Shown here: positions 24,334 to 36,700 of the stretch, in pieces
Layout: the number at the start of each line of letters is the position of its first letter
Position numbering within the stretch: position 1 is the stretch's first letter
NCBI GenBank assembly: GCA_018894105.1
Contig: CM032117.1
Coordinates: 48,456,503 to 48,520,502, forward strand
Direction of reading: 5' to 3'
Length of the DNA stretch: 64,000 nt
From: Jacaranda mimosifolia
Lineage: Eukaryota; Streptophyta; Magnoliopsida; Lamiales; Bignoniaceae
The notes under the pieces: model-generated
Seen by the model: only the letters and a program-made list of their open reading frames with translations
Database searches by the model: none
Told to the model about the DNA's origin: nothing
Translations under genes and position numbers: made by a program

Positions 24334-25260
24334 AATGGATGGCAAGGAAGTATTTTTGGCAAACGTAATAGCAAAGTTAGAATAATGTACAGTTCTATGA
24401 ATTCTGAAGAAAAATATAAGCTTTTGGAAAAACGTAAACAATTTTATAGAAATCGTGTTTATCGATCTGGAGAACAACAATCTCTGGGGGAGGGAACATC
24501 CGTCAGTGGTCCTTTCTTGCGTGCTTCTATTGCTCCGCATACTTTAGCAGCTGGAGCTATTAAATCCTATAAATCAAATGAATTGGTTGCAATTCTATAG
24601 CTTGTAATAGTAAGGAGAAAAAGAAAATTCTGGAACAAGATGGGCAACATTATAATAGTCTCCATTCCTTTAATTTTGGTGCTCCTTGCACCCCAGTGTT
24701 TGTTAATATTCAGACTTCATAATCAACTGAATTACTTCCAACTACGATGAATTTTATTGATACGTATTTACTTATTTATAGTAATTATTATTAAGTAATA
24801 AATTCCACATAACTTTTATTTAGTTACAATTAGTGTATTTATTCTATTGAAACTTAAAAATCTCCTTTTCAGAAATGCTAAATGAAAGAAGTGGCATATT
24901 AGATGTGCTATTTACGCAATGTTCAACATGTCATCGTGGCCTTAATCAATTTTTAAGATTATTACATCTCCCACTCACGCATTAGAGATTGCCTCCGACG
25001 CCTGATTGCATGTATTTCGGTGCTCATCGCTTTTATACAGAAACTATAAGGTTTTGTTGTTGTAGTGGCCGGGTATCATTAGCTCATATGGTAACTAATC
25101 CGATATTGTATAATTTATTTGATGTGGATAGATCAATCATTAGTAATCGCTTGCCAAATAAAGTTTTTGTTGGGCTAGTAGTTAACTCCTGCTCAATTTA
25201 CTTCAGGTTCACATTTTTCTTTTATGCGAGTCATATGCTCTCATGTATCTCTATTATATT
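24334..25260 (+). pseudogene. Helitron Rep/helicase relic (N-terminal part)
   Basis: A first open piece (24334-24600) has MNSEEKYKLLEKRKQFYRNR, resembling the basic N-terminus of plant Helitron proteins. A second (about 24874-25260) carries LPPTPDCMYFGAHRFYTETI and then FCCCSGRVSLA. This matches the pattern Cys-x-x-x-Gly-Ala-x-Arg-Phe ... Phe-Cys-Cys-x-x-Gly, a conserved zinc-binding motif upstream of the Rep domain in Helitrons. Two stops precede the motif and the Rep/helicase core is absent. Helitron termini were not found. Confidence 0.6.
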
Positions 25261-25339
25261 CTTACTACTTTACCGTTGTGGTCCTTTCCAAATGGGTGAT
25301 TGGCTGAAATGGGGTTTGGCTTCATAACTTTTCTCTCAT

Positions 25340-27019
25340 ATTGTTTGATATTTATGAATATGTGCAAGTGGGTTTCTGCATGTGCTAGACTGGGATTTTG
25401 ACGATTGCTTTTTCTTGCTACACTAAGGGGTCAAGATAAATTTTTAAACAAATAACATGTGAATACCCAATTTTACTTGTCCTATACAAGCTAATATAAC
25501 ACAGTCAACGACCATTGTGCAGTGCTCCAGAGTATAACATAATCTTGAAGCAAGTCTGCACGAGTAACTTGAGCTACAAAATACCCCTTATCTTATCCTC
25601 ACCCAAGTCTTACGTTATAAGCTTGATTAGGTCCTAAAAAATTCTCAACTCTGTGTTGTGTTGTCTATACTGGTGGAGGGATAAATGAAAGACAAACTTA
25701 TGAAAATCCCAATTTAATGTTTTGTCTCACGGTTCCAGCCTAGATTACCTACTTTGATTCATAATGTGATAGCTCTATGAAAAATTAAGTGTACAATTAT
25801 TCTTGAGATTGAAGCATAATGGATTGTTTTATCACTATGAATCCTCTAGAGGCTTTCACATTATTGAGTTGGTTCATTTAATTCTTTGAAGTTAAATTTT
25901 ATGAATCCTCATAGTTTTTAATTTAAATAAAGTTGAGGAGCATAATTTTATTACCCAACTTACTTTAATTTTGTAGATTGACTTTTGATTCAGTAACATA
26001 AGTTTTACAAATAAAGTTTAAGGTCAATGACTCAAATTCTAGCGGATTTCTGATGTGGATATGTATAAATTTAAAAAAAAAAAAAACTCAACAATGTTGC
26101 ATTCACAAGGACATCACACTTCCACCCACCCCTTCATGCTAATTATACAAGGGTTCCTTAAGTACTACGCTTGCAACTTAAAGAAAGGCATATTTTTCTT
26201 TGTATGGTCTTGGTCTCTCTCCTCATCTTTTGGTGGCTTAGGATCCAACTTTAGAACCACTAGTCCCCTACTGGTACCGAAGTGCTTTTTGGGAATCTCC
26301 ACACTACGGTTATTGCTGATTTTTTGCGCCCTTTTTCCTCGTTGGTTCTAAGGTTCTATTTGCTGCAACAAATTTCGAAGAAAGAATGGTCTTTAAATTA
26401 TCTTTCACAATAGATTTGGCGGTTTCAATTCTACTCGCGAGTATCCACCCTGCGATGCTTTGAATAGGGCAAGTTGGAAACCCACTCGACATGGGACAGG
26501 ACGAGTTTTGATATGAATTTCATGCGGGGCGGAGCAGGATTGGGTTTAGGACTAACTTGCTGCTTCGCTCCGCTTCGAGTACTTATGTAATTATAATATA
26601 TAATATTTTTTGTATTTTTATGATAGAATTTTTTTTTTGTATTTTAGTTTTTCAATAATATATATGAATGTTGTCATGTTGATTGAATTTTTTTATACTA
26701 TTTTTTTATGAGATTATAGTTGAATTATCAATTTATGATTAGCTAGATTTTTTTGTTTTTAAAAAAAAATGATAAGTACGGAGCAAAGCGAACGCGTGTA
26801 GATATACATATCTAATGCAGGGTAGGTTAGGATTTTCAAACTTAAAACCTACAAAGTAGGGTGGGGCAAATTTTATTATATTCCTCTAAGTGTAAGGCAA
26901 GTTCGAGTTTAGGGAAAATCCGCCTCAAAACCAAGCCTATCCCACAATTTGCACATGGGGGGCTGGAAAATGACGTATTTAGGCTTCTTTCAGTCAAATT
27001 TTTAATAATAATTTTCTTT
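25340..27019. other. Intergenic sequence with unassigned repeat-like stretch
   Basis: No gene is recognised. Between about 26450 and 26960 there are G-rich phrases typical of degenerate hAT-MITE families, such as GCGGGGCGGAGCAGG and a reverse-related CGGAGCAAAGCG, but no clean termini or target duplication could be fixed. Confidence 0.4.
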
Positions 27020-27436
27020 TTGAAAAAACAGTTAATTAGGATAAAATCCCTTTACCTACTTTCATTTTACACTTTACTCCCCACTTGATTTTCTAAACAC
27101 TAAACTCCCTACTTTTTTCAAAACTTTAGGAATCACTCCCCAAATATTTGAAAAAGACTTAAATACCCTTATACTTAGCCAAAATAACAAAAAAAAAAAA
27201 ACCAGCAAATGGCGGTTTTCTTCTTCCCACTTCATCAAATGACAACTTTTCTTCAAACGCACGTTTTTTTTTTTGTTTGGAAACCGTTTTCTCCTCTGAA
27301 GAACTAAAGGCGCGAAAAACAGCATCTCGTCTGCCAACAAAATGCTGTGAACGAAAGAGAGACTGGGAAAGGAAAAACGAAATCGACGCAAGAAGGGGGG
27401 AAAAAAAAAAGCCCGACTACTCTGCAACTTGTGAAA

Positions 27437-29289
27437 ATGGAACAATCAGGAGCACCAACAAGGAGCGAAAAACATAAGGAAAAGAACATGGTTCAGAAAG
27501 GTATGTTTTCTGCTACTCATTTAGTGGACTTTGCTTTCTTTCAAATGTGTGTATTTTTCAGTTTTATAAGTTTTGCAAATAGATTTTCTCATCTTTCTTT
27601 GTTTGAACTCTTTTTTAGTTGTTAAAAATTTTAACTCATTTTTTATATATATTATTTTTGTTGTAATATTTAAAAATCTCTTATTTGCACTTGAAAGGCA
27701 TGAAAGTTATACTTCACTTTCTTGGGATTTATACTTCTTATACCTGAAATTATACATTGAAATTATCTGAAAATAGTAGTACATAATCTGTTTGTGTAAA
27801 GTACATTTTACAAGCAACTGTAGTACAAAATATTGAAGTTTTCAGTACATATTGTCTGAAAGTATAGTATATAATTTGTGTATTTGAAGTACATTTTAGA
27901 AGCAACTGTAGTACAAAAATACTCAACCTTTCAGTACACATTATCTGAAAGTGTAGTATATAATCTGTGTATTTGAAGTACATTTTAAAAGCAACTGTAG
28001 TACAAAAATACTCAACCTTTCAGTACACATTATCTGAAAGTGTAGTATATAATCTGTTTGTGTAAAATACATTTTAGAAGTAACTGTAGTACAAAAATAT
28101 TCAACATTTCAGTACACATTATCTGAAAGTATAGTATATAATATGTGTATCTAAAGTACATTTTAGAAGCAATTGTAGTACAAAAGATTTAAGTTTTCAG
28201 TGCATATTATCTAAAAGCGGTAGTATATAATCTGTTTGTCTGAAGTATATTTTAGAAGCAACTGTAGTACAAAACATTCAAGCTTTAAGTACATATTATC
28301 TGAAAGTGTAGTATATAATCTGTGTATCTAAAGTAAATTTCAGAAATAACTGTAGTACAAAACATTCAAGCTTTAAGTACATATTATCTGAAAGTGTAGT
28401 ATATAATCTGTGTATCTAAAGTACATTTCAGAAATAACTGTAGTACAAAATATTCAAGCTTTAAGTACACATTATCTGAAAGTGTAGTATATAATCTGTG
28501 TATCTAAAGTACATTTCAGAAATATCTGTAGTATAAAATATTCAACCTTTCAGTATATATCATCTGAAAATGGTAGTGCATAATTTGAGTATTTGAAGTA
28601 CATTTTAGAAGCAACGGTAGTACAAAATATTCAACATTTTAGTACACATTATCTGAAAATGGTAGTACATAATTTGAGTATCTGAAATACATTTTAGAAG
28701 CAATTGTAGTACAAAATATTCAACCTTTTAGTACACATTATCTGAAAGTATAGTATATAATCTGTGTATCTAAAGTATATTTTAAAAGCAACTGTAGTAC
28801 AAAACATTCAAGTTTTCAGTACACATTATCTGAAAGTAGTAGTATATAATCTGTATATTTGAAGTATATTTTAAAAGTAATTGTAGTACAAAACATTCAA
28901 GATTCAGTACACATTAGCTGAAAGTGGTAGTACATAATCTGAGTATCTGAAGTACATTTTAGAAGCAACTGTAGTACAAAATATTCAACATTTCAGTACA
29001 CATTATCTGAGTGGTAGTATATAATTTGTGTATCTGAAGTACATTTTACAAGCAACTGTAATACAAAATATTCAATCTTTCAGTACACATTATCTGAAAG
29101 TGGTAGTATATAATTTGTTTATATACTAATTTTTCTTTATTTGATTGCAGCAAAAGCAAGACATAATGAGGTCTGCTCTCGTTGCTCCCCCAATATTTTC
29201 AGGCTAAATTGGAGCATGTGAAATTCAAGATGGGGTCAAATTATTTTGATGCATTGAAGAAGACTCCTTTTTATATATACATGGATATG
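27437..29289 (+). pseudogene. 5' remnant of the MULE-borne ULP1-like protease gene (exon 1, intron 1, part of exon 2)
   Basis: Exon 1 (27437-27500) is 64 bp with start codon and donor GTATGTTTTC, exactly the length, phase and donor sequence of exon 1 in the large MULE (55017-54954). Exon 2 begins after ATTGCAG at 29151 and aligns with 53606 downward in the large copy (RHNEVCSRCSP here, RHCEVCSRCSP there). A run of C that is six long in the large copy is five long here, which shifts the frame and gives a stop soon after. Homology ends near 29289 at ATACATGGATATG, where a deletion joins it to the 104-bp array. Intron 1 is occupied by the 88-bp array in both copies. Confidence 0.85.
27770..29120. 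repeat. 88-89-bp minisatellite in protease intron 1 (about 15 copies)
   Basis: The word TTATCTGAAAG recurs at 27941, 28030, 28119, 28207, 28296, 28384, 28472 and onward with spacing 88-89 bp. Each unit has TTATCTGAAAG, TAGTATATAATCTG, AAGTACATTTTAGAAG, AACTGTAGTACAAAA and TTCAGTACACA in order. The unit is homologous, on the opposite strand, to the array in intron 1 of the same gene in the large MULE (53650-54690). Confidence 0.92.
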
Positions 29290-29620
29290 ATGTTATGTTG
29301 AAGCACCATTCAATTAAAGTGAAATATCGTAGCGAGGTTTAGTACAATATGTGGGAAATCAAGTACAAATACAGAACAAATGAAGTATATATGGCGTTAT
29401 GTTGAAGTATTCTTCAATTAAAGTGAAATATTGTAGTGAGGTTCAATATAATATGCGGGAAATGAAGTATAAATACAGAACAAACGAAGTATATATGGCG
29501 TTATGTTGAAGTATTCTTCAATTAAAGTGAAATATTGTAGCGATGTTCAGTATAATATGCGGGAAATGACGTACAAATACAGAACAAATGAAGTGCATAT
29601 GGTGTTATGTTGAAGTACAC
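29270..29620. repeat. 104-bp tandem repeat (about 3 copies)
   Basis: GAAATATCGTAG or GAAATATTGTAG recurs at 29321, 29425 and 29529, spacing 104 bp. Units contain GTTATGTTGAAGTA, TTCAATTAAAGTGAAATA and ATACAGAACAAA. The GAAGTA word common to the other arrays of this transposon family is present in each unit. Confidence 0.85.
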
Positions 29621-30353
29621 TTTATGCAATTGAATAATTAGCTCTAATAATTGTAGGGAGGGTCAAGTACAATATTTTGAGATTATCGAACTAGGTGAAG
29701 TACATATTTGTACTGGTGATAAGATGGATATAATTGTCAAATGCTCATGTGTTTACAACTTTTAATGCATAAGTATACTTTGGATACTACGAATGATAAC
29801 TCTGATTCGTTGAATACTAGTGGTTATCACTTTAATACTTTACATTATTTTATTCATACCATACTAAATATTACACACATTTTTAGAGTTTTGGTTGTTA
29901 ATTACCAAGAAATAAAAGGCAACTCATGAAACAAAACTCAAGTACATAATTGCCGCAATGAAGTACATATGTCCTGAAATCAAGTATAAATCTCTCTTAT
30001 TGAAGTAATATCTCATGTATTTGTTCATGCTCTGGTAGCATATTTTCAGTATAAATGAAGTACAAATACAGAACAAATGAAGTATATATAATGTTATGTT
30101 GAAGTACACTTTATGCAATTAAATAATTAGTCTCTAATAATTATAGTGAGGGTCAAATACAATATCTTGAGACTATCGTTTGTCCTTAAATAAAGTATAA
30201 ATCTCCCTTATTGAAGTAATATCTCAAACATTTGTTAATGCTCTGGTAGTATATTTTCAGTATAAATGAAGTACAAATATAGAACAAACGATGTATATAT
30301 GGTGTTATATTGAAATACACTTTGTATAAAATCTCCCTTATTGAAGTAATATC

Positions 30354-30941
30354 TAAGGGTGGGCGTTCGGATCAAGTAATTCGGGTACCGACCCGATCGA
30401 GTCGGGTTTTTTATTTTAAAAAAAATGCGGATTGAGTACCCGTTACTCAAATGAAATTTCAGGTCGAATATCGTGTAGGAAGTCCTACCCGATCGAGTAG
30501 TTCGGGTACCCAATTTTAATTTATATATAAATAAATATATATTATATATATAATATATATAATAAGTATATTTATATGTATTGTATATAAAATACATATA
30601 TATCTAAATATATCCAATATATAATATATGTAAAGATATTTATTATACATAAATATATAATTTAAATGCTTATTATATCCAATATTTGGCCACTGTTAAC
30701 ACTTAATAGTGGCCAAGCTTTGGCCTTTTGCCTCTGTTAGTCTAACAGAGGCCAAAGTTCATTTCCCTTTTTTTTTTTTTTTTCTTCTTTTTAGACTTTT
30801 TAGATAATATTTAAATTATTTTTTAAAAAAAAAATCATGTCGGGTACCCGACAATTTCGGGTCGGTGTTGGGTAGCTACAATTGCTACCCAAAAAATTGG
30901 GTACCCGAACCCGACCTACCCGATCCGAACGCCCACCCCTA
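30354..30941. mobile_element. hAT-type MITE, 588 bp, nested in the small MULE
   Basis: Terminal inverted repeat TA(A/G)GGGTGGGCGTTCGGATC: left TAAGGGTGGGCG, right reverse TAGGGGTGGGCG. An 8-bp target duplication, GTAATATC, lies at 30346-30353 and 30942-30949. The uninterrupted target sequence survives nearby in the surrounding repeats (about 30213, AAGTAATATCTCA). The subterminal arms are rich in GGGTACCCG-like palindromes and the centre has a hairpin around GCCTCTGTTAGTCTAACAGAGGC (about 30729-30753). It is non-coding. The start of a related copy lies at 63710. Confidence 0.9.
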
Positions 30942-31079
30942 GTAATATCTCACACATTTGTTCATGCTCTCGGACAACATGCACATGCTACCTTTTCACT
31001 CTAAATCTAGTACATAATTACCGCAATGAAGTACATATATCCCGAAATCAAGTATAAATCTCCCTTATTGAAAGCACTG

Positions 31080-31690
31080 ATATCTCGGACAACATGCACA
31101 TGCTACATTTTCATGCTAAATCAATAAATAAAACACTTGAAGTATAAAACTTCAATAATAGAGTACAATTTTAGGTAAAATGAAGTGCAATTTCAGATAA
31201 ACGAAGTACAATTTTATAAAAAATGAAGTACAATTCCAAAACACTTCAAGTATAAGACGCCATCAATTGCAGTACAATTTTGGATAATCAATTAGTAGAA
31301 TCCTTGAAGTATAAAACTTAAATAATAGAGTACAATTTTATGTAAAATAAAGTATAATTTTAGGTAATGAAGTACAATTTTATATAAAAAGAAGTACAAT
31401 TTTAGAATACTTGAAGAATAAAACTCTAGTAATTGCAGTACAATTTTGGATAATTAATAAATAAAACCCTCGAAGTATAGAAATTCAATAATAGAGTACA
31501 ATTTTATGTAAAATGAAGTATAAAATAAAGTACAATTCAGATAAATGAAGTACAATTTTATATAAAAAGAAGTACAATTCCAGAACACTTGAAGTATAAG
31601 ACGCTAGCAATTGCAGTACAATTTTGGATAATCAATTAGTAGAACACTTGAAGTATAAAACTTAAATAATAGAGTACAATTTTAGGTTGA
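31080..31690. repeat. Tandem repeat of about 165-180 bp built on GAAGTA(C/T)A words
   Basis: GCAGTACAATTTTGG recurs at 31269, 31435 and 31613. Each unit carries several GAAGTACAATTTTA and GAAGTATAA words. Read on the reverse strand it matches the array in the first intron of the transposase gene of the large MULE (43215-46037), so this is the surviving intron of a deleted transposase gene. Confidence 0.8.
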
Positions 31691-31714
31691 AGTATAAAAC
31701 TTGAATGTTTTGTG

Positions 31715-32290
31715 CTACAATTCCTTGTAAAATGTACTTTACATAAATAGATTATATACTCCTACTTTTAGATAATGTGTACTGAAATGTTGAATATTTT
31801 GTACTACAATTGGTTGTAAAATGTACTTTTCATATATATTACCACTTATACTAATGTATTCTAAAAGGTTGAATATTTTGTACTAGAATTGCTTGTAAAA
31901 TATACTTTATATAAACAGATTATATACTACCACTTCTAGTAATGTGTACTGAAATGTTGAATGTTTTGTACTGCAATTACTTGAAAAATATACTTTACAT
32001 AAACAGATTATATACTACTACTTTTAGATAATGTGTACTAAAAGGTTGAATATTTTGTACTGTAATTGCTGGTAAAATGTACTTTAGATAAACAAATTGT
32101 ATACTACCAGTTTCAGATAATATTTATTGAAAGGTTGAACGTTTTGTACTACAATCACTTGTAAAATGTACTTTAGATAAACAAATTATATACTACTATT
32201 TCTTTTAAAATGTACTGAAAGGTTGAATATTTTGTATTATAATTTCTTGTAAAATATACTTTACATAAACAGATTATATACTACTACAAT
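31715..32290. repeat. 88-bp minisatellite, inverted relative to the left array
   Basis: The units read as the reverse complement of the 27770-29120 array: TTGTACTACAATTGCTTGTAAAATGTACTTTACATAAACAGATTATATACTAC, with ATAATGTGTACTGAAA in between (described here from several copies). About six to seven units are present, so both arms of the small MULE carry the same array in mirror orientation. Confidence 0.85.
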
Positions 32291-32853
32291 TCCAATAAGT
32301 CCTAAGTTCTTCAAAATTCATCTCCTTCTTCATATCGACATCTCCGGCAAACACTCTTTTTGCTGATTAAGAAAAAAAATACAAGATGGAGAGAATGACC
32401 TGGTAATAACTGAGAAAATAAACTGGGAAGAATGAAAATAAACCGAGAAAATAACCTGAAAATGATGAAAATAAATTAAGGTGGAAATGCAGTGGTCGCG
32501 CTAGTGGTGGTGGTGTCGTCGGGTTCCTCGTTCGCGCCGTCAAGCTCAATTTGCTTCTTAGACTTTTTTTTTTTTTTTTTTTTTTTCTTTCTTCTGATGA
32601 TGAAAGATGAAGGTGGGGTTTAGTGTTTGGGAATGGAGATAAATGGTGTTTGGTTGTGTGGATAGAAAAGAAGTGAGGAAAATGAGTGAAAAATATTGTA
32701 CTTAAGGGTATTTTTGCCAAATCAAGTGGGTAGGGAGTGATCTCTAAAATTTTAACAAAACTAGGGAGTTCATTCTATTAAAATTCAAGTGGGGACTGAA
32801 CATGAATTTGAAAAGTGGTTTTGGTACTTTTTAATAAGTGCCCCTTGAAAAAA

Positions 32854-33722
32854 AGGCAGATCAAATGCGGTAAATAATTAGTCTTAGATGTCCTTCAATA
32901 ATAAAAACGTGTTTGATACTTCGAAGAATGTAACGCTAATATTTGTATATAGCACCTAGAAATTGTTAGTCACTTTGAGAAATATTCTTGTTTAAAGAGT
33001 ATTTCTAATTTGTTTTGACACAATATTTTAACCATTTTCTTTGATACTGAAATTATTAGCATATCCAATGTTTTTACTTCCACCATCTCATCTGAAAGCT
33101 TGTATTAATTTCGAAGAAGAATTTCAAAAAAAATAAACCCATAATGAGATTTATTAGTAACAGTTTTGGTTATGAGAGTGGAACGCTCATGGTGTTACAT
33201 ATGCAAGAGCAAGACATAGTTTCTAAAGTAGCATCATATTAAATACAACATGACAACACAAGAAAAGGAACAGGCAAATGCAAGAAGCAAATTACTTGTG
33301 ACAAAATAAAATATCAATTTCTAAAAGTATTAGACAGAGTACAAAAAATGAAAGTTGTCAAGATCGAGAAGAGACAAATGCAAGAAACAAATCACTTGTG
33401 ATAAAATAAAGCATCAATTCCAAAAAGAATCACAGAGAAAAACAGCTACATCCACCAGATGGTCAATTCCAATCTGTAGCCCACAAACAATGCGCATTTG
33501 CGGCTATCAAGCTCTACATAAAATTTAAAATCATTGCACAATCAAACAAAGAGTTGGAGAAAGCCTCCCAAAAGAATATAAAAAAGCTAAAAGAACCAAT
33601 GTTGAGCAATCCTGCAGTTTGTAATTCAGTCCCATTTCTCCCCATCCATGCTATTGCAAGATGCTTTCCAATTGTTTTCAGATTTATACAGATGCTCTAC
33701 CTGAGCCCGAGCCATATATAGT
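32854..33722. other. Intergenic sequence and 3' region of the receptor kinase gene
   Basis: It includes a two-copy repeat with period about 100 bp (CAAATGCAAGAA at 33275 and 33375, followed by ACTTGTGA.AAAATAAA). The last few hundred bases before 33723 probably form the 3' UTR of the minus-strand kinase gene. Nothing else is recognised. Confidence 0.5.
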
Positions 33723-36700
33723 CTAAGGTGTGAACCCAGGGGGAGAAGCCCTCGACTCCATTGGAGGTGTTTGGCTGTCCGATCCTCCTCTTAATGCATC
33801 ATCTGATGACCCACGCAACCCATCATCGGTATCACCCCTGTTCATATCCTCAATCATTCTCAGAACTTCTTGCATTGCCGGTCTTTGGTCTGGCACTGTG
33901 GCAACACAAGCCATCCCTATCTGTAGAAGCTGCACCATCTCTTCCTCTACGTTATGGTACCTCATTAGCTCAACATCAAACACCTCAGCTGTCCATTCCT
34001 CCCTTACCACACTTTGGACCCATCTAGGCAAATCGATCCCTTCTTCACCTAAAGAAGCCTGGTTAGGTGCTTTGCCGGTTAAGAGCTCTAATAGTAATAC
34101 TCCAAAACTGTAAACATCAGATTTAAAGGTGACTTTCCGGGTCTCAAGCACCTCAGGAGCACGGTAGCCCATGATCCGATGATTGGGAGGGGTTGAGTTT
34201 GAGAAGAGGGGATTGAGCCCAAAATCTGATACACAAGCATCGAGGTTGTCTTGTTTGAGGAGGATGTTGGAAGACTTGATATTCCCATGGACTACATTGC
34301 CAGATACATGGAGGTGGGCAAGTCCTCTGGCAGCACTTAGTGCTATCCTCAGTCTGTTGTCCCATTCTAGTGGAGTTCGGCCTGAACCTCGACTGCCTAT
34401 ATAACATACACAGAAGCTCTGACTTATCTATCTAAGATTGCACGTTTATGTCATGCAATAGAGATGACAAATGGGAAACAAAAAATACATCAAGATATTA
34501 ATTTTTCTCCCCAGTAAGATTTGCTACGCCCATGTATGATAAGGGGATTTATCAAATAGCAAACCAACTCAAGTTGCATAATGGGCTGATATTAAGTGAA
34601 AGACTTCGAGAAAAGCTGAAATTAAAAAAGGAAATAAAAACTAGAATTAATCACTTGAGAAATTTAAAAGAGCCTAGAAGCAACACGGCAACTTCATCAA
34701 AGCAATCCTTTTTCTCTCCCCTCTCTTTTTTGTGTATGCGTGTGTGTGAGCGCCTATTGCAGGTACTGGAAAAAAGAGTAAGCAATAGCAGAATAAATGA
34801 AATCACTATGAAGTCACTAAAAGAAATCACTAATCAATAGCATCTCTCTTATCCAACACATGTCAGCGGGAAACATGGAAAGAGGGAATGACTAAGGAAA
34901 ATGCTAATATATATTTTTTTTAGAGTAATAACAAAATTTTCTAGACAATGTGGCTGATGCAGACAACTCCCACCTGGACTATTTTAATCCTTTTCTTCAA
35001 TGAACATGGAATGTATGTCTACATGTGCACTATACAGCCAAAAGAGCAATGAACATATGTACATTTAAGCAAAAGGTCAAATCTTGGATTAAAATATGGG
35101 TACATGGGTCAAATGCATGTGACCATTTGGTAACTAATGAAGGGGCATATTAAGTGACCATTTCCGTTCCCAACAAAAAAAGGAGTTAGAGAATATTTAA
35201 TAAAGAAACCAAGAGGAAAAAAGTAAGTTGCCATCATTCTTTTATTCTTTTCACTTCATTAAAGTATTAATTTTAATTTTAATATATATTATTAAAAGGG
35301 GGGGAGAGAAAGGAAAAATATGTGGGCTGGGCTGTGAATCATGGAAATTTGCTGAAATGCATTTTTTTATTTCCTTTCTTTTTTTTATGGGAAATACTAC
35401 ATAGTATGTGCATTTAGAATGTAATAATGTACTAAATACTTGTAAAGGCGCTCCAGCACGCGCATTGCCACTGGATATTGTCTGAAAGCTATCCAATGCA
35501 ATCATATACTTCATCAAAGAAATCATATAATATCTATCTCACTCTATATCAGATACTACATGAAGTTTGAACCTTCAGAATGGGTCTACACCAAATGTAA
35601 CAAGCTTGGCGTGCCGGCATAAGCTTTGCCAAATTTAAAGACAATAATGATAACAGGAGCCGGCCAAGAAAAGAAAACGTAGAATTAGTAAATGAGAAGC
35701 TAATCTATACTTCTTCACTGATTTTTTTACTTCTCCTTTATTTAAAAATTGTTGATTTGTTCAAATCTAATTAATTAACCTTGTAATCTTAAAATTATCT
35801 TCCAATAATGGAATGGCTCTTATTACACAAGTCTATATACAAAAGAATTATCATGTACACCGATCGGTTGAATGATGGACAAGGCATAGGGGAAAAAGTG
35901 AAGTACAAAGATAGGTAGGTGGCAGACTCCAATAATTGATTTAGGGAGAAAAGAACCCACCCTTTTTTGCCGGTGGAAAAAATTTCCAAAGAAGAATTTA
36001 ATAGAAATTAATTTGCACTAGCACTGGCAAGACAGATCCCATAAAATGCACATCAAATTTTCACAACTAACTTCCTTAAAAATTGATGGATGGAATTCGT
36101 AAAATCAATTGGGAACACTCATAATTATCTCCGCCAAAAAATTGAATCGAAAAATAGAAATTGATAACCAGAAATTTTCCACAAGCGAAGCAGCAAACAC
36201 CAGAAGAGGAAGAAGAAGAAGAAACATTACCATGAAGAAGAGCAGATAAGCTGCCAGCAGGCATGTAATCATAGACCAACAATTTCTCATCCTTGGAATA
36301 GTAAAAAGCTCTCAAAGGCAGCACATTTTGATGTTTGATATTCCCCAACACCTCCATTTGCTGCTCAAACTCTTTCTTGGCAACTGCAACATCCTTAAGC
36401 CTCTTTACCACCACCGTCGTTCCTTCCTCCAACACCGCTTTGTAACTTGTGCCTACGCTCCCCTTCCCCAACACTTCGGCCGACGCTCTCAACAAATCCT
36501 CCAAATCAAAACTGTATCCCCCGCCCTGAAAGAAAACCAGCTTATTCCTCTCCGCCCCTTCTGCTGAACCCCCGGTTACATCGTCTTTTGACGACGAAGT
36601 TCCGGCCTCTCCTACTGCGCTCGCCGCTGAGATTGCGGGTGGTTTCTGCATTTTTGGGCTTTCCCTTCTTTTCCTTCTCCTTATGATAAGGAAAATGACG

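Larger units (their letters stand above)
27029..32844 (-). mobile_element. Non-autonomous Mutator-like element (5.8 kb), deletion derivative of the ULP1-MULE family
   Basis: Target duplication TTGAAAAAA (9 bp) lies at 27020-27028 and 32845-32853. The left end starts CAGTTAATTAGGATAAAATC. The right end on the reverse strand starts GGGGCACTTATTAAAAAGTA. The inverted ends then align for about 150 bp, sharing CCCCACTTGA, ACTCCCTA and ATCACTCCC blocks. The left end matches the right end of the 12.9-kb element at 42479-55367, and the right end matches its left end, so the two copies lie in opposite orientation. The interior keeps the first exon, first intron and start of the second exon of the protease gene, several tandem arrays, and perhaps the start codon region of the transposase gene (about 32340). 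It has lost nearly all coding sequence. A hAT MITE is inserted in it. Confidence 0.88.

Noticed and set aside
26450..26960. Possible hAT MITE with GCGGGGCGGAGCAGG arms
   Set aside because: The arms are only loosely complementary and no target duplication was found, so it is noted only as unassigned repeat-like sequence.
32367..32720. 117-codon open frame on the minus strand near the right end of the small MULE
   Set aside because: It spans the terminal inverted repeat and a poly-T run. The composition is low-complexity and it aligns in position with the 5' leader of the transposase gene of the large copy.
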